DNA from: Salmonella bongori NCTC 12419
GTDB lineage: Bacteria > Pseudomonadota > Gammaproteobacteria > Enterobacterales > Enterobacteriaceae
Length of the DNA: 64,000 nt
Assembly: GCF_000252995.1 (NCBI RefSeq)
Contig: NC_015761.1
Location: 4,340,001-4,404,000 of the forward strand
Reading direction: 5' to 3'
In this document: in pieces, positions 54,422-64,000 of the stretch
How positions within the stretch are numbered: the first letter of the stretch is position 1
How the letters are laid out: the number at the start of each line of letters is the position of its first letter
The notes under the pieces: generated by a model
Seen by the model: the letters and a program-made list of their open reading frames with translations, nothing else
Databases searched by the model: none
Told to the model about the DNA's origin: nothing
Made by a program: the position numbers and the translations under genes

Positions 54422-56572
54422 TTAGTGGTGCGAAGAGGTCTTCACGCCGCCTTCAGGAACCGGCACGTACGGTGTCTCTTTATCGGTGCGTTTATCAACG
54501 TTGCGCACCTTCAGCCAGGTTTTAAAGCCGTAGAAGATGATGCTGTACACCACCACCAGGAACAGAATACTCAGACCCGCGTTGGTGTAGTTGTTGATAA
54601 CAATATGGTTCATGTTGGCAATTTGCTGTGCCGTGAGTTCACCACCGTTGGCGATCTTCTCTTTATACACGTTTGCCATGTAGAAGAAGCCTTCCATCTG
54701 CGGGTTGTCGCTGAACAGTTTCAGACCCAGTGCCCAGGTGGTGCAGATCAGCAGCCATACCGCCGGGACTACCGTCACCCAGATGTATTTAGTGCGCTTC
54801 ATTTTGATCAATACTACGGTGCCCAGAACCAGCGCTACGGCGGCCAGCATCTGGTTAGAGATACCGAACAGCGGCCACAGGCTCTTCACGCCGCCCAGTG
54901 GGTCAACCACGCCCTGATAGAGCAGATAACCCCACAGGCCGACACAGCCTGCCGTACCGATAATACCGGCAACCAGAGAGTCGGTTTTTTTCAGGAACGG
55001 GACAAAGTTGCCCAGCAGATCTTGCAGCATAAAGCGACCGGAACGGGTACCGGCATCCAGCGCGGTCAGGATGAACAGCGCTTCAAACAGAATACCGAAG
55101 TGATACCAGAAGCCCATGTCCGCCATCGGCAGGACTTTGTGGAACACGTGCGCGATACCCACCGCCAGCGTCGGTGCGCCACCTGCGCGGTTCAGTACGG
55201 ACGGTTCACCGATGTCTTTCGCGGTTTGCAGGATCTGCTCAGGCGAAATCACGAAGCCCCAGGAACTGACGGTCGCCGCCGCATGTGCGGTAACGTCCTT
55301 CAGTTGCGCCATAATCAGCGGCGCGTTCTCTCCGCCCATTTCATGCAGGTTCGGCATAGTGATGCCAAGTCCCGCCGGCGGCGTGTTCATTGCGAAGTAC
55401 AGACCCGGTTCAATGATCGAGGCCGCCACCAGCGCCATAATCGCCACGAAAGACTCCATCAGCATCGCGCCGTAGCCGATGAAACGCGCGTCGGTTTCAC
55501 AGGCCAGCAGTTTCGGCGTAGTGCCGGAAGAGATGAGCGCGTGGAAGCCAGATACCGCGCCACAGGCGATGGTGATAAACAGGAACGGGAACAGAGCGCC
55601 TTTCCACAGTGGACCGGTACCGTCAATATACTGGGTCATGGCCGGCATTTTCAGTTCCGGGTTGAGGATCACAATCCCCAGCGCCAGGCCGACAATAACG
55701 CCGATTTTCAGGAAGGTGGCCAGATAGTCGCGCGGGGCGAGGATCAGCCATACCGGCAGCAGCGCGGAAACAAACGCATAGCCAATCAGCGCGAAGGTAA
55801 TCGTGGTGTCTTTAAAGGTTAGCGCCGGGCCCCAGTAAGGGTCGTGGGCAATCACACCGCCGAAATAAATAGACGCTACCAGCAGCACGATACCAATCAC
55901 CGACACTTCACCGACCCGGCCCGGGCGGATAAAGCGCATGTAAATACCCATGAACAGCGCAATCGGCACCGTTGAGCAGACGGTAAAGACACCCCACGGA
56001 CTTTCAGCCAGCGCTTTTACCACGATCAGCGCCAGTACCGCGAGGATGATGATCATGATTAAGAAGCAGCCAAATAGCGCGATGGTACCCGGTACGGTGC
56101 CCATCTCTTCTTTGATCATCTCACCGAGAGACGCGCCGTTACGGCGAGATGAGATAAACAGTACCATGAAGTCCTGCACCGCGCCGGCCAGCACCACGCC
56201 CGCCAGCAGCCACAGGGTACCCGGCAGGTAACCCATTTGCGCAGCCAGAACCGGCCCTACCAGCGGGCCTGCGCCAGCAATCGCCGCGAAGTGGTGACCA
56301 AACAGCACGTAGCGGTTGGTCGGCACATAGTTCAGGCCGTCGTTATTAATGACCGCCGGCGTGGCGCGCGTCGGGTCGAGTTTCATGACCTTTTGCGCGA
56401 TATACAGACTGTAGTAGCGGTAAGCCACCAGATACACCGACACGGAAGCGACCACGATCCACAGGGCGCTGACGTGCTCACCCCGACGTAGGGCGACGAC
56501 CGAGAGGCAGAATGCCCCGATGATTCCAAGAATCACCCAGGGTATGTGCTTGAATATCTTTTTCGTATCCAT
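54422..56572 (-). CDS. btsT: Pyruvate:H+ symporter BtsT
   Basis: A 716-residue CstA-family transporter (formerly YjiY) with about 16-18 membrane helices. The CstA signature GHHFAAIAGAGPLVGPVLAA lies near residue 92. In E. coli it is induced by the BtsS/BtsR system when pyruvate is present and by CRP. A CRP site is seen upstream. It is followed by yjiX and yjiA. Confidence 0.95.
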   Translation of the reverse strand: MDTKKIFKHIPWVILGIIGAFCLSVVALRRGEHVSALWIVVASVSVYLVAYRYYSLYIAQKVMKLDPTRATPAVINNDGLNYVPTNRYVLFGHHFAAIAGAGPLVGPVLAAQMGYLPGTLWLLAGVVLAGAVQDFMVLFISSRRNGASLGEMIKEEMGTVPGTIALFGCFLIMIIILAVLALIVVKALAESPWGVFTVCSTVPIALFMGIYMRFIRPGRVGEVSVIGIVLLVASIYFGGVIAHDPYWGPALTFKDTTITFALIGYAFVSALLPVWLILAPRDYLATFLKIGVIVGLALGIVILNPELKMPAMTQYIDGTGPLWKGALFPFLFITIACGAVSGFHALISSGTTPKLLACETDARFIGYGAMLMESFVAIMALVAASIIEPGLYFAMNTPPAGLGITMPNLHEMGGENAPLIMAQLKDVTAHAAATVSSWGFVISPEQILQTAKDIGEPSVLNRAGGAPTLAVGIAHVFHKVLPMADMGFWYHFGILFEALFILTALDAGTRSGRFMLQDLLGNFVPFLKKTDSLVAGIIGTAGCVGLWGYLLYQGVVDPLGGVKSLWPLFGISNQMLAAVALVLGTVVLIKMKRTKYIWVTVVPAVWLLICTTWALGLKLFSDNPQMEGFFYMANVYKEKIANGGELTAQQIANMNHIVINNYTNAGLSILFLVVVYSIIFYGFKTWLKVRNVDKRTDKETPYVPVPEGGVKTSSHH

Positions 56573-56781
56573 AGTAAAACCTGGTTGTAAGTTTAATTAT
56601 CAGCCGAAGCTGGGTGGACATTGAGTTCGTGTTTGAGGAGGTGGATTGACTACTATGCTGGAGGGATCTTGCCAGATCGTCGCGCGCGTAAAGTTCGGTA
56701 AATCAGTGAGTGGTTGTATGGCGGTTTAAGCGGTCAGCAGCCCCGGTAAGCGGTTTCGCGGCTCGCGGCGTGGGTGATTTT

Positions 56782-56799
56782 ATGTGATTGAGATCACGA
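56782..56799. promoter_or_regulatory. CRP site in btsT/tsr divergent region
   Basis: TGTGATTGAGATCACG is TGTGA-N6-TCACG, a near-consensus CRP site. It lies between the divergent btsT and tsr and may act on either or both. Confidence 0.75.
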
Positions 56800-56881
56800 T
56801 ATAAAATGAGAGATTCCTCTTGGCGCGGCACGCAATCATCATGCAGCTGAGCTAATAGTGATATTAATGCTGCAAATCCCA

Positions 56882-56908
56882 TAAAGTTTTCCTTTTCCGG
56901 GCCGAAAA
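56882..56908 (+). promoter_or_regulatory. Sigma-28 (FliA) promoter of tsr
   Basis: TAAA at 56882-56885, 15-base spacer, GCCGAAAA at 56901-56908: one mismatch to the flagellar class 3 consensus TAAA-N15-GCCGATAA, 33 bases before the tsr start. Confidence 0.85.
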
Positions 56909-56938
56909 TTCTGTATCTGTCTAGCGGAAAGAGAAAAC

Positions 56939-58600
56939 ATGTTAAAGCGAATTAAAATTGTCACCAGCTTACTGCTGGTATTGGCGTTATTTGGCCTTTT
57001 ACAACTGACATCAGGCGGGTTGTTCTTCAACTCGCTGAAAAACGACAAAGAAAACTTCACTGTACTGCAAACCATTCGCCAGCAGCAGTCTGCCCTGAAT
57101 GCAACCTGGGTGGAGCTATTGCAAACGCGTAATACCCTGAACCGCGCGGGCATTCGCTGGATGATGGATCAGAGCAATATTGGCAGCGGCGCAACGGTCG
57201 CTGAACTGATGCAGGGGGCAAAAAATGCTCTGAAGCTGACGGAAAAAAACTGGGCGCAGTATGAGGCGTTACCGCGCGATCCACGTCAGAGTGAAGCGGC
57301 TTTCCTTGAGATCAAACGAACCTATGATATCTATCACGGCGCGTTAGCGGAGCTGATTCAACTGCTGGGTGCGGGTAAGATCAATGAGTTCTTCGATCAG
57401 CCAACCCAAAGCTATCAGGACGCTTTTGAGAAACAGTACATGGCTTATATGCAGCAAAACGATCGTCTGTACGATATTGCTGTTGAGGACAATAACAGTT
57501 CTTACAACCAGGCCATGTGGGTACTGGTCAGTGTGCTGATAGCGGTTCTGGTCGTTATTGTCGCCGTCTGGTTCGGCATCAAACTGTCGCTTATCGCGCC
57601 GATGAATCGTCTGATCGAAAGCATTCGCCATATTGCCAGCGGCGATCTGGTGAAACGCATTGATGTGGAAGGCTCTAACGAAATGGGGCAACTGGCGGAC
57701 AATCTGCGTCATATGCAGAGCGAACTGGTGCGTACCGTGGGCGATGTGCGCAATGGCGCGAACGCAATTTACAGCGGTGCCAGCGAGATTGCGATGGGCA
57801 ACAACGATCTCTCTTCCCGTACTGAACAGCAGGCCGCGTCTCTGGAAGAGACCGCCGCCAGCATGGAGCAACTGACCGCGACCGTGAAGCAGAACGCCGA
57901 AAACGCGCGTCAGGCCAGTCATCTGGCGTTGAGTGCGTCAGAAACCGCGCAGAAAGGTGGTAAAGTAGTGGATAACGTGGTGCAGACCATGCGTGACATC
58001 GCCTCCAGTTCTCAGAAAATCGCGGATATTATCAGTGTTATTGACGGTATTGCTTTCCAGACTAATATCCTGGCGCTCAATGCGGCGGTAGAAGCGGCGC
58101 GTGCGGGCGAGCAGGGGCGCGGATTTGCGGTAGTCGCGGGGGAAGTCCGTAACCTGGCCCAACGTAGCGCCCAGGCGGCGCGTGAGATTAAGAGCCTGAT
58201 CGAAGACTCCGTGAGCCGCGTTGATGTGGGTTCCACGCTGGTCGAAAGCGCCGGTGAAACCATGGATGAAATCGTTAACGCCGTCACCCGCGTGACCGAT
58301 ATCATGGGTGAGATTGCGTCGGCGTCTGACGAGCAGAGCCGTGGTATCGACCAGGTGGGCCTGGCGGTAGCGGAGATGGATCGCGTAACACAGCAGAACG
58401 CCTCGCTGGTGGAAGAGTCCGCCGCTGCGGCGGCGGCGCTGGAAGAACAGGCCAGCCGTTTGACCCAGGCCGTCGCGGTGTTCCGTATTCAACAGGAGCA
58501 GCAGCGCGCACGTGAGGTTGCCGCGATAAAAACTACGGCAGCCGTACAGCCGCGCAAAGCCGCCGTGGCCGACGGCAGCGATAATTGGGAAACGTTTTAA
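56939..58600 (+). CDS. tsr: Serine chemoreceptor Tsr
   Basis: A 553-residue methyl-accepting chemotaxis protein. A first membrane helix (about 7-30), periplasmic ligand domain, second helix (about 190-215), HAMP domain and cytoplasmic signalling rod are clear. The hairpin tip contains DIISVIDGIAFQTNILALNA. The C-terminal NWETF is the CheR/CheB docking pentapeptide. It mediates attraction to serine. A FliA promoter upstream matches its flagellar regulation. Confidence 0.97.
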   Translation: MLKRIKIVTSLLLVLALFGLLQLTSGGLFFNSLKNDKENFTVLQTIRQQQSALNATWVELLQTRNTLNRAGIRWMMDQSNIGSGATVAELMQGAKNALKLTEKNWAQYEALPRDPRQSEAAFLEIKRTYDIYHGALAELIQLLGAGKINEFFDQPTQSYQDAFEKQYMAYMQQNDRLYDIAVEDNNSSYNQAMWVLVSVLIAVLVVIVAVWFGIKLSLIAPMNRLIESIRHIASGDLVKRIDVEGSNEMGQLADNLRHMQSELVRTVGDVRNGANAIYSGASEIAMGNNDLSSRTEQQAASLEETAASMEQLTATVKQNAENARQASHLALSASETAQKGGKVVDNVVQTMRDIASSSQKIADIISVIDGIAFQTNILALNAAVEAARAGEQGRGFAVVAGEVRNLAQRSAQAAREIKSLIEDSVSRVDVGSTLVESAGETMDEIVNAVTRVTDIMGEIASASDEQSRGIDQVGLAVAEMDRVTQQNASLVEESAAAAAALEEQASRLTQAVAVFRIQQEQQRAREVAAIKTTAAVQPRKAAVADGSDNWETF

Positions 58601-58618
58601 CAGCGTATTGACGAATAC

Positions 58619-58710
58619 CGGCCTACAGGCGATCGTAGGTCGGATAAAACGTTCATGCCGTCATCCGGTGTTGTTTGGCCTGGTGGCGCAGCGCTTATCA
58701 GGCCCGGCAG
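58619..58710. repeat. REP-like cluster after tsr
   Basis: CCGGCCTACAGGCG, GTAGGTCGGATAAAACG, CGTCATCCGG and GCGCTTATCAGGCCCGG are REP-type units between tsr and dgaR; the remaining gap to 58937 has no gene. Confidence 0.7.
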
Positions 58711-58937
58711 TCCGCGCATGCCGATTTTAAACCAGCGTCAGGCGCATGGCGCAGCGTGATTCATACGCCAGGCCGTGCGTCACTTCTTCCTCTCTTTTCT
58801 GATATCGCGCGCTAATCCAACGTTGAGTGAAGGTGTGCGGTGATCCACAAAAAACGAATAAAGCGAGAGATTGCACGACAGGAGAGTCTTGTTTCGCGGC
58901 ATCATAATTGCTGATGTGATAATCGTGAGAGGATACG

Positions 58938-61703
58938 ATGCGCAAAGAGGCCCTGCTTGCTTTCCTGATGAATCAAACGGATTTTTTTGATCCGGAAAAT
59001 ATCAGCGAGGTGTTTACCGCGCGCTATCTGGCGCAGCGTTTTCATATGCAGCGCAACACCGCCAGCCACTACCTGAACCAATTGGTGGCGCAGGGTGTAC
59101 TTTGCAAAATCAACACGCGTCCCGTCTATTTCCTGCATAAGCAGGCATTTAGCCAACAGTTTTTTACCCTTTCGCGTAATGAATACGCCAGCGTCGCGGA
59201 GTTGTTAGCGCACGGGGAACAGGAGGGCGTGGCGGACGATCACTTTTCTCTGCTGATTGGCCATAACGAAAGCCTGAAACGCCCGATTGAGCAACTGAAA
59301 ACCGCGTTGTTTTATCCCGATGGCGGGCTGCCTTTGCTAATAACCGGGGAAAGCGGCACCGGGAAAAGTTATCTGGCGCAACTCATGCATGAATATGCCA
59401 TTACCCAGGCGCTCTTGCCGCCGGATGCGCCGTTTGTCAGTTTTAACTGCGCCCAGTATGCGAGCAACCCTGAACTGCTGGCGGCGAATCTTTTTGGTTA
59501 TGTGAAGGGCGCGTTTACCGGTGCACAAAGTGACCGGCCGGGCGCGTTCGAGTCGGCTCACGGCGGTATGTTATTTCTGGATGAAGTCCACCGGCTGAGC
59601 GCTGAAGGGCAGGAGAAGCTCTTTACCTGGCTCGATCGCGGTGAAATTTATCGCGTGGGCGATACCGCGCAGGGACATCCGGTTTCTGTCCGTCTGGTCT
59701 TTGCGACGACCGAAGAGATACACAGTACCTTTTTAACGACCTTTTTGCGGCGCATCCCGATTCAGGTCAACCTGCCGGATCTCCAGCATCGCAGCCGTCA
59801 GGAAAAAGAGGCGCTGATCTTATTGTTTTTCTGGACGGAGGCGAAAAAACTCTCGGCCACGCTTAACCTCAGGCCGCGTTTGTTGCAGATCCTCAATCAG
59901 TATGTTTATCGCGGCAACATCGGCGAACTGAAAAATGTGGTGAAGTATGCGGTGGCGACGGCCTGGGCGAAAAAGCCTGGGCAGGAGACCGTTATCGTGT
60001 CTCTGCACGATCTGCCGGATACCATGCTGTCAGCATTACCGTCGCTGAATGAACCACTGGCGGATGAGGCGCCGGTGAGCATTACACCCGATACGAACCT
60101 CACCTGGCTATTACACACCCGCGACGAGATGCAGGGCATGATCCATGATACACAGTGTCATGTGCTGGCGCTGTACGAGTTGGTGCGTAGCGGAAAGGAG
60201 GAGTGGGAGACAGTACAAAAAAGAATGGGCGATGATATCGAAACCCTCTTCGATCGCCTGATTTTCACCGGCGACGATAATGTGCATTCACAGCGCTTGC
60301 TGCTGATTACAAGTCAGGTGCGTGAAGAATTTTACCGCCTGGAGAAGCGCTTTAATATGCAGCTTAACGGCAATTGCATTTACGCGCTTAGCCATTATTT
60401 AATCCATCGCACCGTACAGGCACCTTCTCGTCTCAATAGCGAGCAGATCCGTCAACTGGATGCCTTTCTCGCTCAACAATATCCGTTACTGTACAGTTTT
60501 TGTTTACAGATCCTTGAGACGCTGAGCCAGAAGCTGGATCTGGAGCCGAAACGAATCGATATTCTGCTGCTGGTGCTATGGCTGCATAAACAGGGCATTA
60601 AAAGCCAAAAACAGGTGACGCATGCGGTGATTCTGGCGCATGGCTATGCCACCGCCAGCAGTATCGCCAACGTCGCGAACCGGTTACTGAAAAATACGAT
60701 TTTTGAATCGTTCGATATGCCGCTGGACGTCACGCCGGAGGCAATAGCGCAACAGGTGATGCGCTATCTGGAAGGGCATCCACTCGCCTCCGGCCTGATG
60801 ATTCTGGTGGATATGGGATCGCTCAAGGCCATTCATCAGCATTTTGACCGTGTGCTTTCCACGCCGGTGACGATTATTAACAACGTCTCGACCAGCATGG
60901 CGCTGTATGTGGGCGAGCGCATTTTACAGGGGCATTTTATTGAAGAGATTGCCCGCGACATCGCCCGTGACGTGCCGGTTGAGTACCAGCTTTATTGGCC
61001 GAAAAGCAACAAACCGCGCGCGATCCTGACCACCTGCGCGACCGGGATCGGCGTGGCGACCAACCTTTGTTCATTGCTGAGCGCCAGTATTCCGCAGGCG
61101 CTGGAGATTGACGTTGTCGCTTGTGATTATGCGATGCTGGCGAGCAATAAAATTCAGGAGCCGGTTTTTATTCGCTATGACGTACTGGCGATTGTCGGTA
61201 CGCTGGACCCGCACATCGCCAGTGTGCCGTGGATTTCGCTCGACTCGCTGATTTCCGGCGAGGGGAACCAGTACCTGATGCGGCTGTTTGGTTCGCTGAC
61301 TACGCCGGAACAGGTAGCGGAAATCAATAATCTGCTATTAAAAAACTTCTCGTTGCGACGGGTGATCGAATCCGTCACCATCCTCGATACCAACAAAGTT
61401 ATCAACCACGTTGAGCAATTTCTGTTGTATTACGAACATCTGGCGGGCGTTACTGTCTCGAATGAAAGAAAGGTGGCGCTCTATGTGCATATTAGTTGCC
61501 TGATTGAGCGTCTGATCCGTCATGCGTGCATTACGACTTATAGTGGGCAACAGTGTCCGGAACAGGAACTGAATCGGCTACGGCAGGCGTTTAGTGTCAT
61601 TGAGAGTAACTACAGTGTCAAAATCCCCACAGCCGAGCTCGGCTATATCCATAATATCCTGACCTTCGAAACAGAATTTATCGAACAAGATCAACAGTTT
61701 TAG
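58938..61703 (+). CDS. dgaR: DgaR, sigma-54-dependent PTS-regulated activator
   Basis: A 921-residue LevR-type activator. The N-terminal 60 residues form a helix-turn-helix (FTARYLAQRFHMQRNTASHY). The AAA+ domain has Walker A GESGTGKS (137-144), the sigma-54 contact loop GAFTGA (191-196) and Walker B MLFLDE (211-216). C-terminal PRD domains and PTS EIIA/EIIB-like domains make activity depend on PTS phosphorylation. In Salmonella DgaR activates the D-glucosaminate PTS operon, which starts right after it. Confidence 0.93.
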   Translation: MRKEALLAFLMNQTDFFDPENISEVFTARYLAQRFHMQRNTASHYLNQLVAQGVLCKINTRPVYFLHKQAFSQQFFTLSRNEYASVAELLAHGEQEGVADDHFSLLIGHNESLKRPIEQLKTALFYPDGGLPLLITGESGTGKSYLAQLMHEYAITQALLPPDAPFVSFNCAQYASNPELLAANLFGYVKGAFTGAQSDRPGAFESAHGGMLFLDEVHRLSAEGQEKLFTWLDRGEIYRVGDTAQGHPVSVRLVFATTEEIHSTFLTTFLRRIPIQVNLPDLQHRSRQEKEALILLFFWTEAKKLSATLNLRPRLLQILNQYVYRGNIGELKNVVKYAVATAWAKKPGQETVIVSLHDLPDTMLSALPSLNEPLADEAPVSITPDTNLTWLLHTRDEMQGMIHDTQCHVLALYELVRSGKEEWETVQKRMGDDIETLFDRLIFTGDDNVHSQRLLLITSQVREEFYRLEKRFNMQLNGNCIYALSHYLIHRTVQAPSRLNSEQIRQLDAFLAQQYPLLYSFCLQILETLSQKLDLEPKRIDILLLVLWLHKQGIKSQKQVTHAVILAHGYATASSIANVANRLLKNTIFESFDMPLDVTPEAIAQQVMRYLEGHPLASGLMILVDMGSLKAIHQHFDRVLSTPVTIINNVSTSMALYVGERILQGHFIEEIARDIARDVPVEYQLYWPKSNKPRAILTTCATGIGVATNLCSLLSASIPQALEIDVVACDYAMLASNKIQEPVFIRYDVLAIVGTLDPHIASVPWISLDSLISGEGNQYLMRLFGSLTTPEQVAEINNLLLKNFSLRRVIESVTILDTNKVINHVEQFLLYYEHLAGVTVSNERKVALYVHISCLIERLIRHACITTYSGQQCPEQELNRLRQAFSVIESNYSVKIPTAELGYIHNILTFETEFIEQDQQF

Positions 61704-61751
61704 CCGCTTCCCCCTGGTAATCCCTTTCATTTTTCGGCGCGCCACTTTTTC

Positions 61752-61767
61752 TGGCACGCCGCTTGCT
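61752..61767 (+). promoter_or_regulatory. Sigma-54 promoter of dgaABCD
   Basis: TGGCAC-N5-TTGCT, with GG at -24 (61753-61754) and GC at -12 (61765-61766), matches the consensus TGGCAC-N5-TTGCW. It starts 38 bases before dgaA. Confidence 0.9.
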
Positions 61768-61804
61768 TTCTTTTATCACAGTGGAATGTGGTTTAGAGGT
61801 CAGG

Positions 61805-62227
61805 ATGAAGAGACATTATATATTTGCCAGCCACGGCACGCTGGCCAGCGGGATTTTAAACTCTGTGGAACTGATTTTAGGCAAACGGCCACATGTATGG
61901 ACGCTGTGCGCTTATGTTGAAGAGGGCGTGGATTTAAGCCAGCAGGTGGATACGTTACTCGCGCAGATCCCGCCGGAAGATGAAATTATTGCGCTGACCG
62001 ATATCTTTGCCGGCAGTGTAAATAATGAATTCATCCGTTATTTATCCCGCGCCAATTTTCATCTGTTGGCGGGTATTAACCTGCCGCTAATTATCGAACT
62101 CTTTATGGCGGAAAATGATGGCGCTACAACGCATACCATTATTACGGCGCTGGAGGATTCAAAAGAAAATATTCAGTACTGCAATCGAACTATCACCAGC
62201 GCTATGCACAGCGATAAAGATTTTTAA
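61805..62227 (+). CDS. dgaA: D-glucosaminate PTS EIIA component
   Basis: A 140-residue mannose-family EIIA. The start MKRHYIFASHGTLASG puts the phosphorylated His at residue 10, as in the family; AGG precedes the start. An upstream TTG frame overlapping the sigma-54 promoter is not the start. It transfers phosphate from HPr to DgaB. Confidence 0.92.
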   Translation: MKRHYIFASHGTLASGILNSVELILGKRPHVWTLCAYVEEGVDLSQQVDTLLAQIPPEDEIIALTDIFAGSVNNEFIRYLSRANFHLLAGINLPLIIELFMAENDGATTHTIITALEDSKENIQYCNRTITSAMHSDKDF

Positions 62228-62241
62228 GGGGAGGGAGCGTT

Positions 62242-62703
62242 ATGATTGTTTTTTTACGGGTGGATCACCGTTTATTACATGGCCAGGTCGCCTTTTCCTG
62301 GACGCAGTACGTTGGCGCAGACTGTATTTTAATTGCCAACGACAGCGTACCTAATGATGACCTGCGTAAAACCACCATTAAAATGGCGAAGCCGCCCGCG
62401 GTAAAGCTGGTTATTAAAAATATTGACGACTCGATTGAAGCAATAAAAAGCGGTGTGACCGATAAGTACAAGCTTTTTATTGTCGTTGAATCCGTGGCGG
62501 ATGCGTATCGCCTGGCGCGCGAATTACCCGAGATTAAAAGTATTAATTTAGGCGGTACAAAGGTTCGGGAAGGTAGCCAGAATATCGCTAAAGCCATCAA
62601 TCTGTTAGCAGATGAAATGACTCAACTTCGGGAGCTGGCGGCTGGCGGAGTAGAGATAGAAATTCGGCTGGTGCCTAACGATCGTAAACAACTTTTTGCC
62701 TGA
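62242..62703 (+). CDS. dgaB: D-glucosaminate PTS EIIB component
   Basis: A 153-residue mannose-family EIIB. The family motif VDHRLLHGQV near the N-terminus holds the phosphoryl-accepting His13. It passes phosphate to the substrate during uptake through DgaC/DgaD. 14 bp after dgaA with a GGGAGG-type site. Confidence 0.92.
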   Translation: MIVFLRVDHRLLHGQVAFSWTQYVGADCILIANDSVPNDDLRKTTIKMAKPPAVKLVIKNIDDSIEAIKSGVTDKYKLFIVVESVADAYRLARELPEIKSINLGGTKVREGSQNIAKAINLLADEMTQLRELAAGGVEIEIRLVPNDRKQLFA

Positions 62704-62728
62704 GCGGATACCCTCCTGAGGACATATT

Positions 62729-63508
62729 ATGGTAGAGGCGCTTTTACTTGGACTGGTGGCGTTTATCGCCCAGTCTGAATATGCATTAGGGACGTCGCTG
62801 ATTTCCAGACCTATCGTGACCGGACTCTTAACCGGGTTGGTGTTGGGTGACATGGAAACGGGAATTGTGATGGGCGCGACGCTGGAGCTGGCGTTTATTG
62901 GTTCCTTTTCGGTGGGGGCATCACTGCCGCCGGATGTGGTTACCGGCGGTATTTTAGGCGTGGCGTTTGCGATTAATTCCGGTGCCGGGACAGAAACGGC
63001 GCTGTTATTAGGTTTGCCTATCGCGACACTGGCGTTAATTGTGAAAAATATCTATAACGGAATGTTTATTCCGTTGCTCTGTCATAAAGCCGATGCTTAC
63101 GCTGAGGTGGGGGATACCCGGGGCATTGAGCGTATGCATTTAATCTCCGGCATTGGGCTGTCGCTGACGCTGGGGATTATCGTCACGGTCTCTTATTTAG
63201 CGGGCGTGAATATGGTTAAAGGTTTTCTGGATGCCATTCCGGAATTTATTAAACATGGATTAAGCGTTGCCACCGGTATTATTCCCGCGCTGGGTTTTGC
63301 CATGCTGGCACGCTTATTAATTAATAAAAAGGTCGCCCCCTATTTTTTCCTCGGCTTTGTGTTAATGGCGTATTTAAAAATTCCGGTGACGGGTATTGCG
63401 ATTCTCGGTGCGATCGTCGCCGTCGTGATGGTCAATATGCCGAAATTTGCGGCTTCGCAACCGGCACCCGCACAAGGAGCGTCTCATGACGATGAAGATG
63501 ATTTCTGA
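62729..63508 (+). CDS. dgaC: D-glucosaminate PTS EIIC permease
   Basis: A 259-residue mannose-family EIIC membrane protein. Repeated apolar segments and the GATLELAFIGSFSVGASLPP stretch are typical of the family. It forms the translocation channel with DgaD. The C-terminus (QGASHDDEDDF) overlaps the dgaD start. Confidence 0.92.
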   Translation: MVEALLLGLVAFIAQSEYALGTSLISRPIVTGLLTGLVLGDMETGIVMGATLELAFIGSFSVGASLPPDVVTGGILGVAFAINSGAGTETALLLGLPIATLALIVKNIYNGMFIPLLCHKADAYAEVGDTRGIERMHLISGIGLSLTLGIIVTVSYLAGVNMVKGFLDAIPEFIKHGLSVATGIIPALGFAMLARLLINKKVAPYFFLGFVLMAYLKIPVTGIAILGAIVAVVMVNMPKFAASQPAPAQGASHDDEDDF

Positions 63509-64000
63509 TAAAGACCGCCAGCAGGCGGAAACCACAGGCCAGGTTACGGCGCGTGATTTACGGCGTGTCTTCTGGCGGTCATTTCAGATGGAGTTTTCCT
63601 GGAACTATGAGCGGCAAATGAATCTGGCATTCGTCTATACGCTTATCCCGGTACTAAAGAAACTGTATAGCCGAAAAGAAGATCTTGCCGAAGCGTTAAA
63701 ACGCCATCTGGCTTTCTTTAATACCACGCCGCACATTGTGACGTTGATCCTCGGTATTACCGTGGCGATGGAGGAAAAAAACAGCCAGCAGAAAGAGATG
63801 GACGCCAGTTCTATCGATAACGTCAAAGCGTCGTTAATGGGGCCGCTGGCGGGTATTGGCGACTCTTTTTTCTGGGGGACGTTGCGTCTGATCGCCACCG
63901 GCATCGGTACCAGCCTGGCGCTGAAAGGCAATATCCTGGGGCCGATTTTATTTCTGCTGGTGTTTAACGTTCCGCATATTCTGGCCCGCTGGTTCTTTAC
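63486..64000 (+). CDS. dgaD: D-glucosaminate PTS EIID permease, 3' end outside window
   Basis: The first 171 residues of a mannose-family EIID. From MTMKMISDKDRQQ the frame runs through LRRVFWRSFQMEFSWNYERQ and SLMGPLAGIGDSFFWGTLR, both family hallmarks. The ATG overlaps dgaC by 23 bases; another ATG lies two codons later. The gene and operon (dgaE and dgaF are expected next) continue beyond the window. Confidence 0.9.
   Translation, partial: MTMKMISDKDRQQAETTGQVTARDLRRVFWRSFQMEFSWNYERQMNLAFVYTLIPVLKKLYSRKEDLAEALKRHLAFFNTTPHIVTLILGITVAMEEKNSQQKEMDASSIDNVKASLMGPLAGIGDSFFWGTLRLIATGIGTSLALKGNILGPILFLLVFNVPHILARWFF

Noticed and set aside
54425..55822. 465-residue plus-strand frame opposite btsT
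   Set aside because: Antisense shadow of the membrane protein gene; Arg/Gln/His-rich, no domain and no ribosome site.
1..64000. CRISPR array
   Set aside because: No set of regularly spaced short repeats was found; repeats present are REP units, two 35-bp repeats and IS ends.

Overview
The window is chromosomal DNA of an enteric bacterium and almost certainly Salmonella enterica. The core gene order yjgN-valS-holC-pepA-lptF-lptG, idnRTOD/idnK, ahr, leuX, then uxuR, hypT, iadA-yjiG-yjiH, yjiJ, yjiN, mdtM, yjiS, symE, yjiA-yjiX-btsT and tsr is the leuX side of the enterobacterial chromosome. Salmonella-type additions are trpS2, the Asp/Glu racemase, the SAD-type dehydrogenase and the dgaR-dgaABCD D-glucosaminate PTS locus. 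REP/BIME palindromes with the usual enteric core lie between many genes.

Layout. 1-14.8 kb is housekeeping: an inner-membrane protein, valyl-tRNA synthetase, DNA polymerase III chi, aminopeptidase A/Xer accessory factor, the LptFG permease of LPS export, the L-idonate pathway with its own regulator and CRP/IdnR sites, and an aldehyde reductase. 15.0-26.9 kb is an eroded genomic island at tRNA-Leu leuX. It has an integrase stub fused to a frameshifted hipA remnant, a dead IS630-family element, a broken minus-strand gene, an HNH endonuclease, a 1171-residue helicase-phospholipase D protein that resembles the type II Mokosh defence protein, and a very AT-rich unknown gene. A 15-bp copy of the leuX 3' end at 26850-26864 is a good candidate for the far attachment site.

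27-38 kb is a second accessory stretch: topAI (yjhX) with a short leader peptide and two methyltransferases, DUF1062, a PD-(D/E)XK nuclease-like protein, an AbiJ-N-terminal-domain protein, DUF302, a dienelactone hydrolase, orphan uxuR, an auxiliary tryptophanyl-tRNA synthetase, an orphan Hcp and a racemase. 38-58.6 kb returns to conserved genes, but the hsdRMS/mrr restriction cluster expected between symE and yjiA in relatives is missing. A LysE exporter and an AraC regulator stand there instead. The window ends inside the sigma-54-driven dga PTS operon.

The strongest new-looking signal is upstream of trpS2. A 19-codon leader peptide carries tandem Trp codons, followed by mutually exclusive hairpins, the classic architecture of ribosome-mediated transcription attenuation, here placed on a second, auxiliary tryptophanyl-tRNA synthetase. 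Second is the topAI leader ORF combined with replacement of the YjhQ antitoxin gene by a methyltransferase gene. Assignments are from reading the sequence and from remembered family features; no database search was possible.
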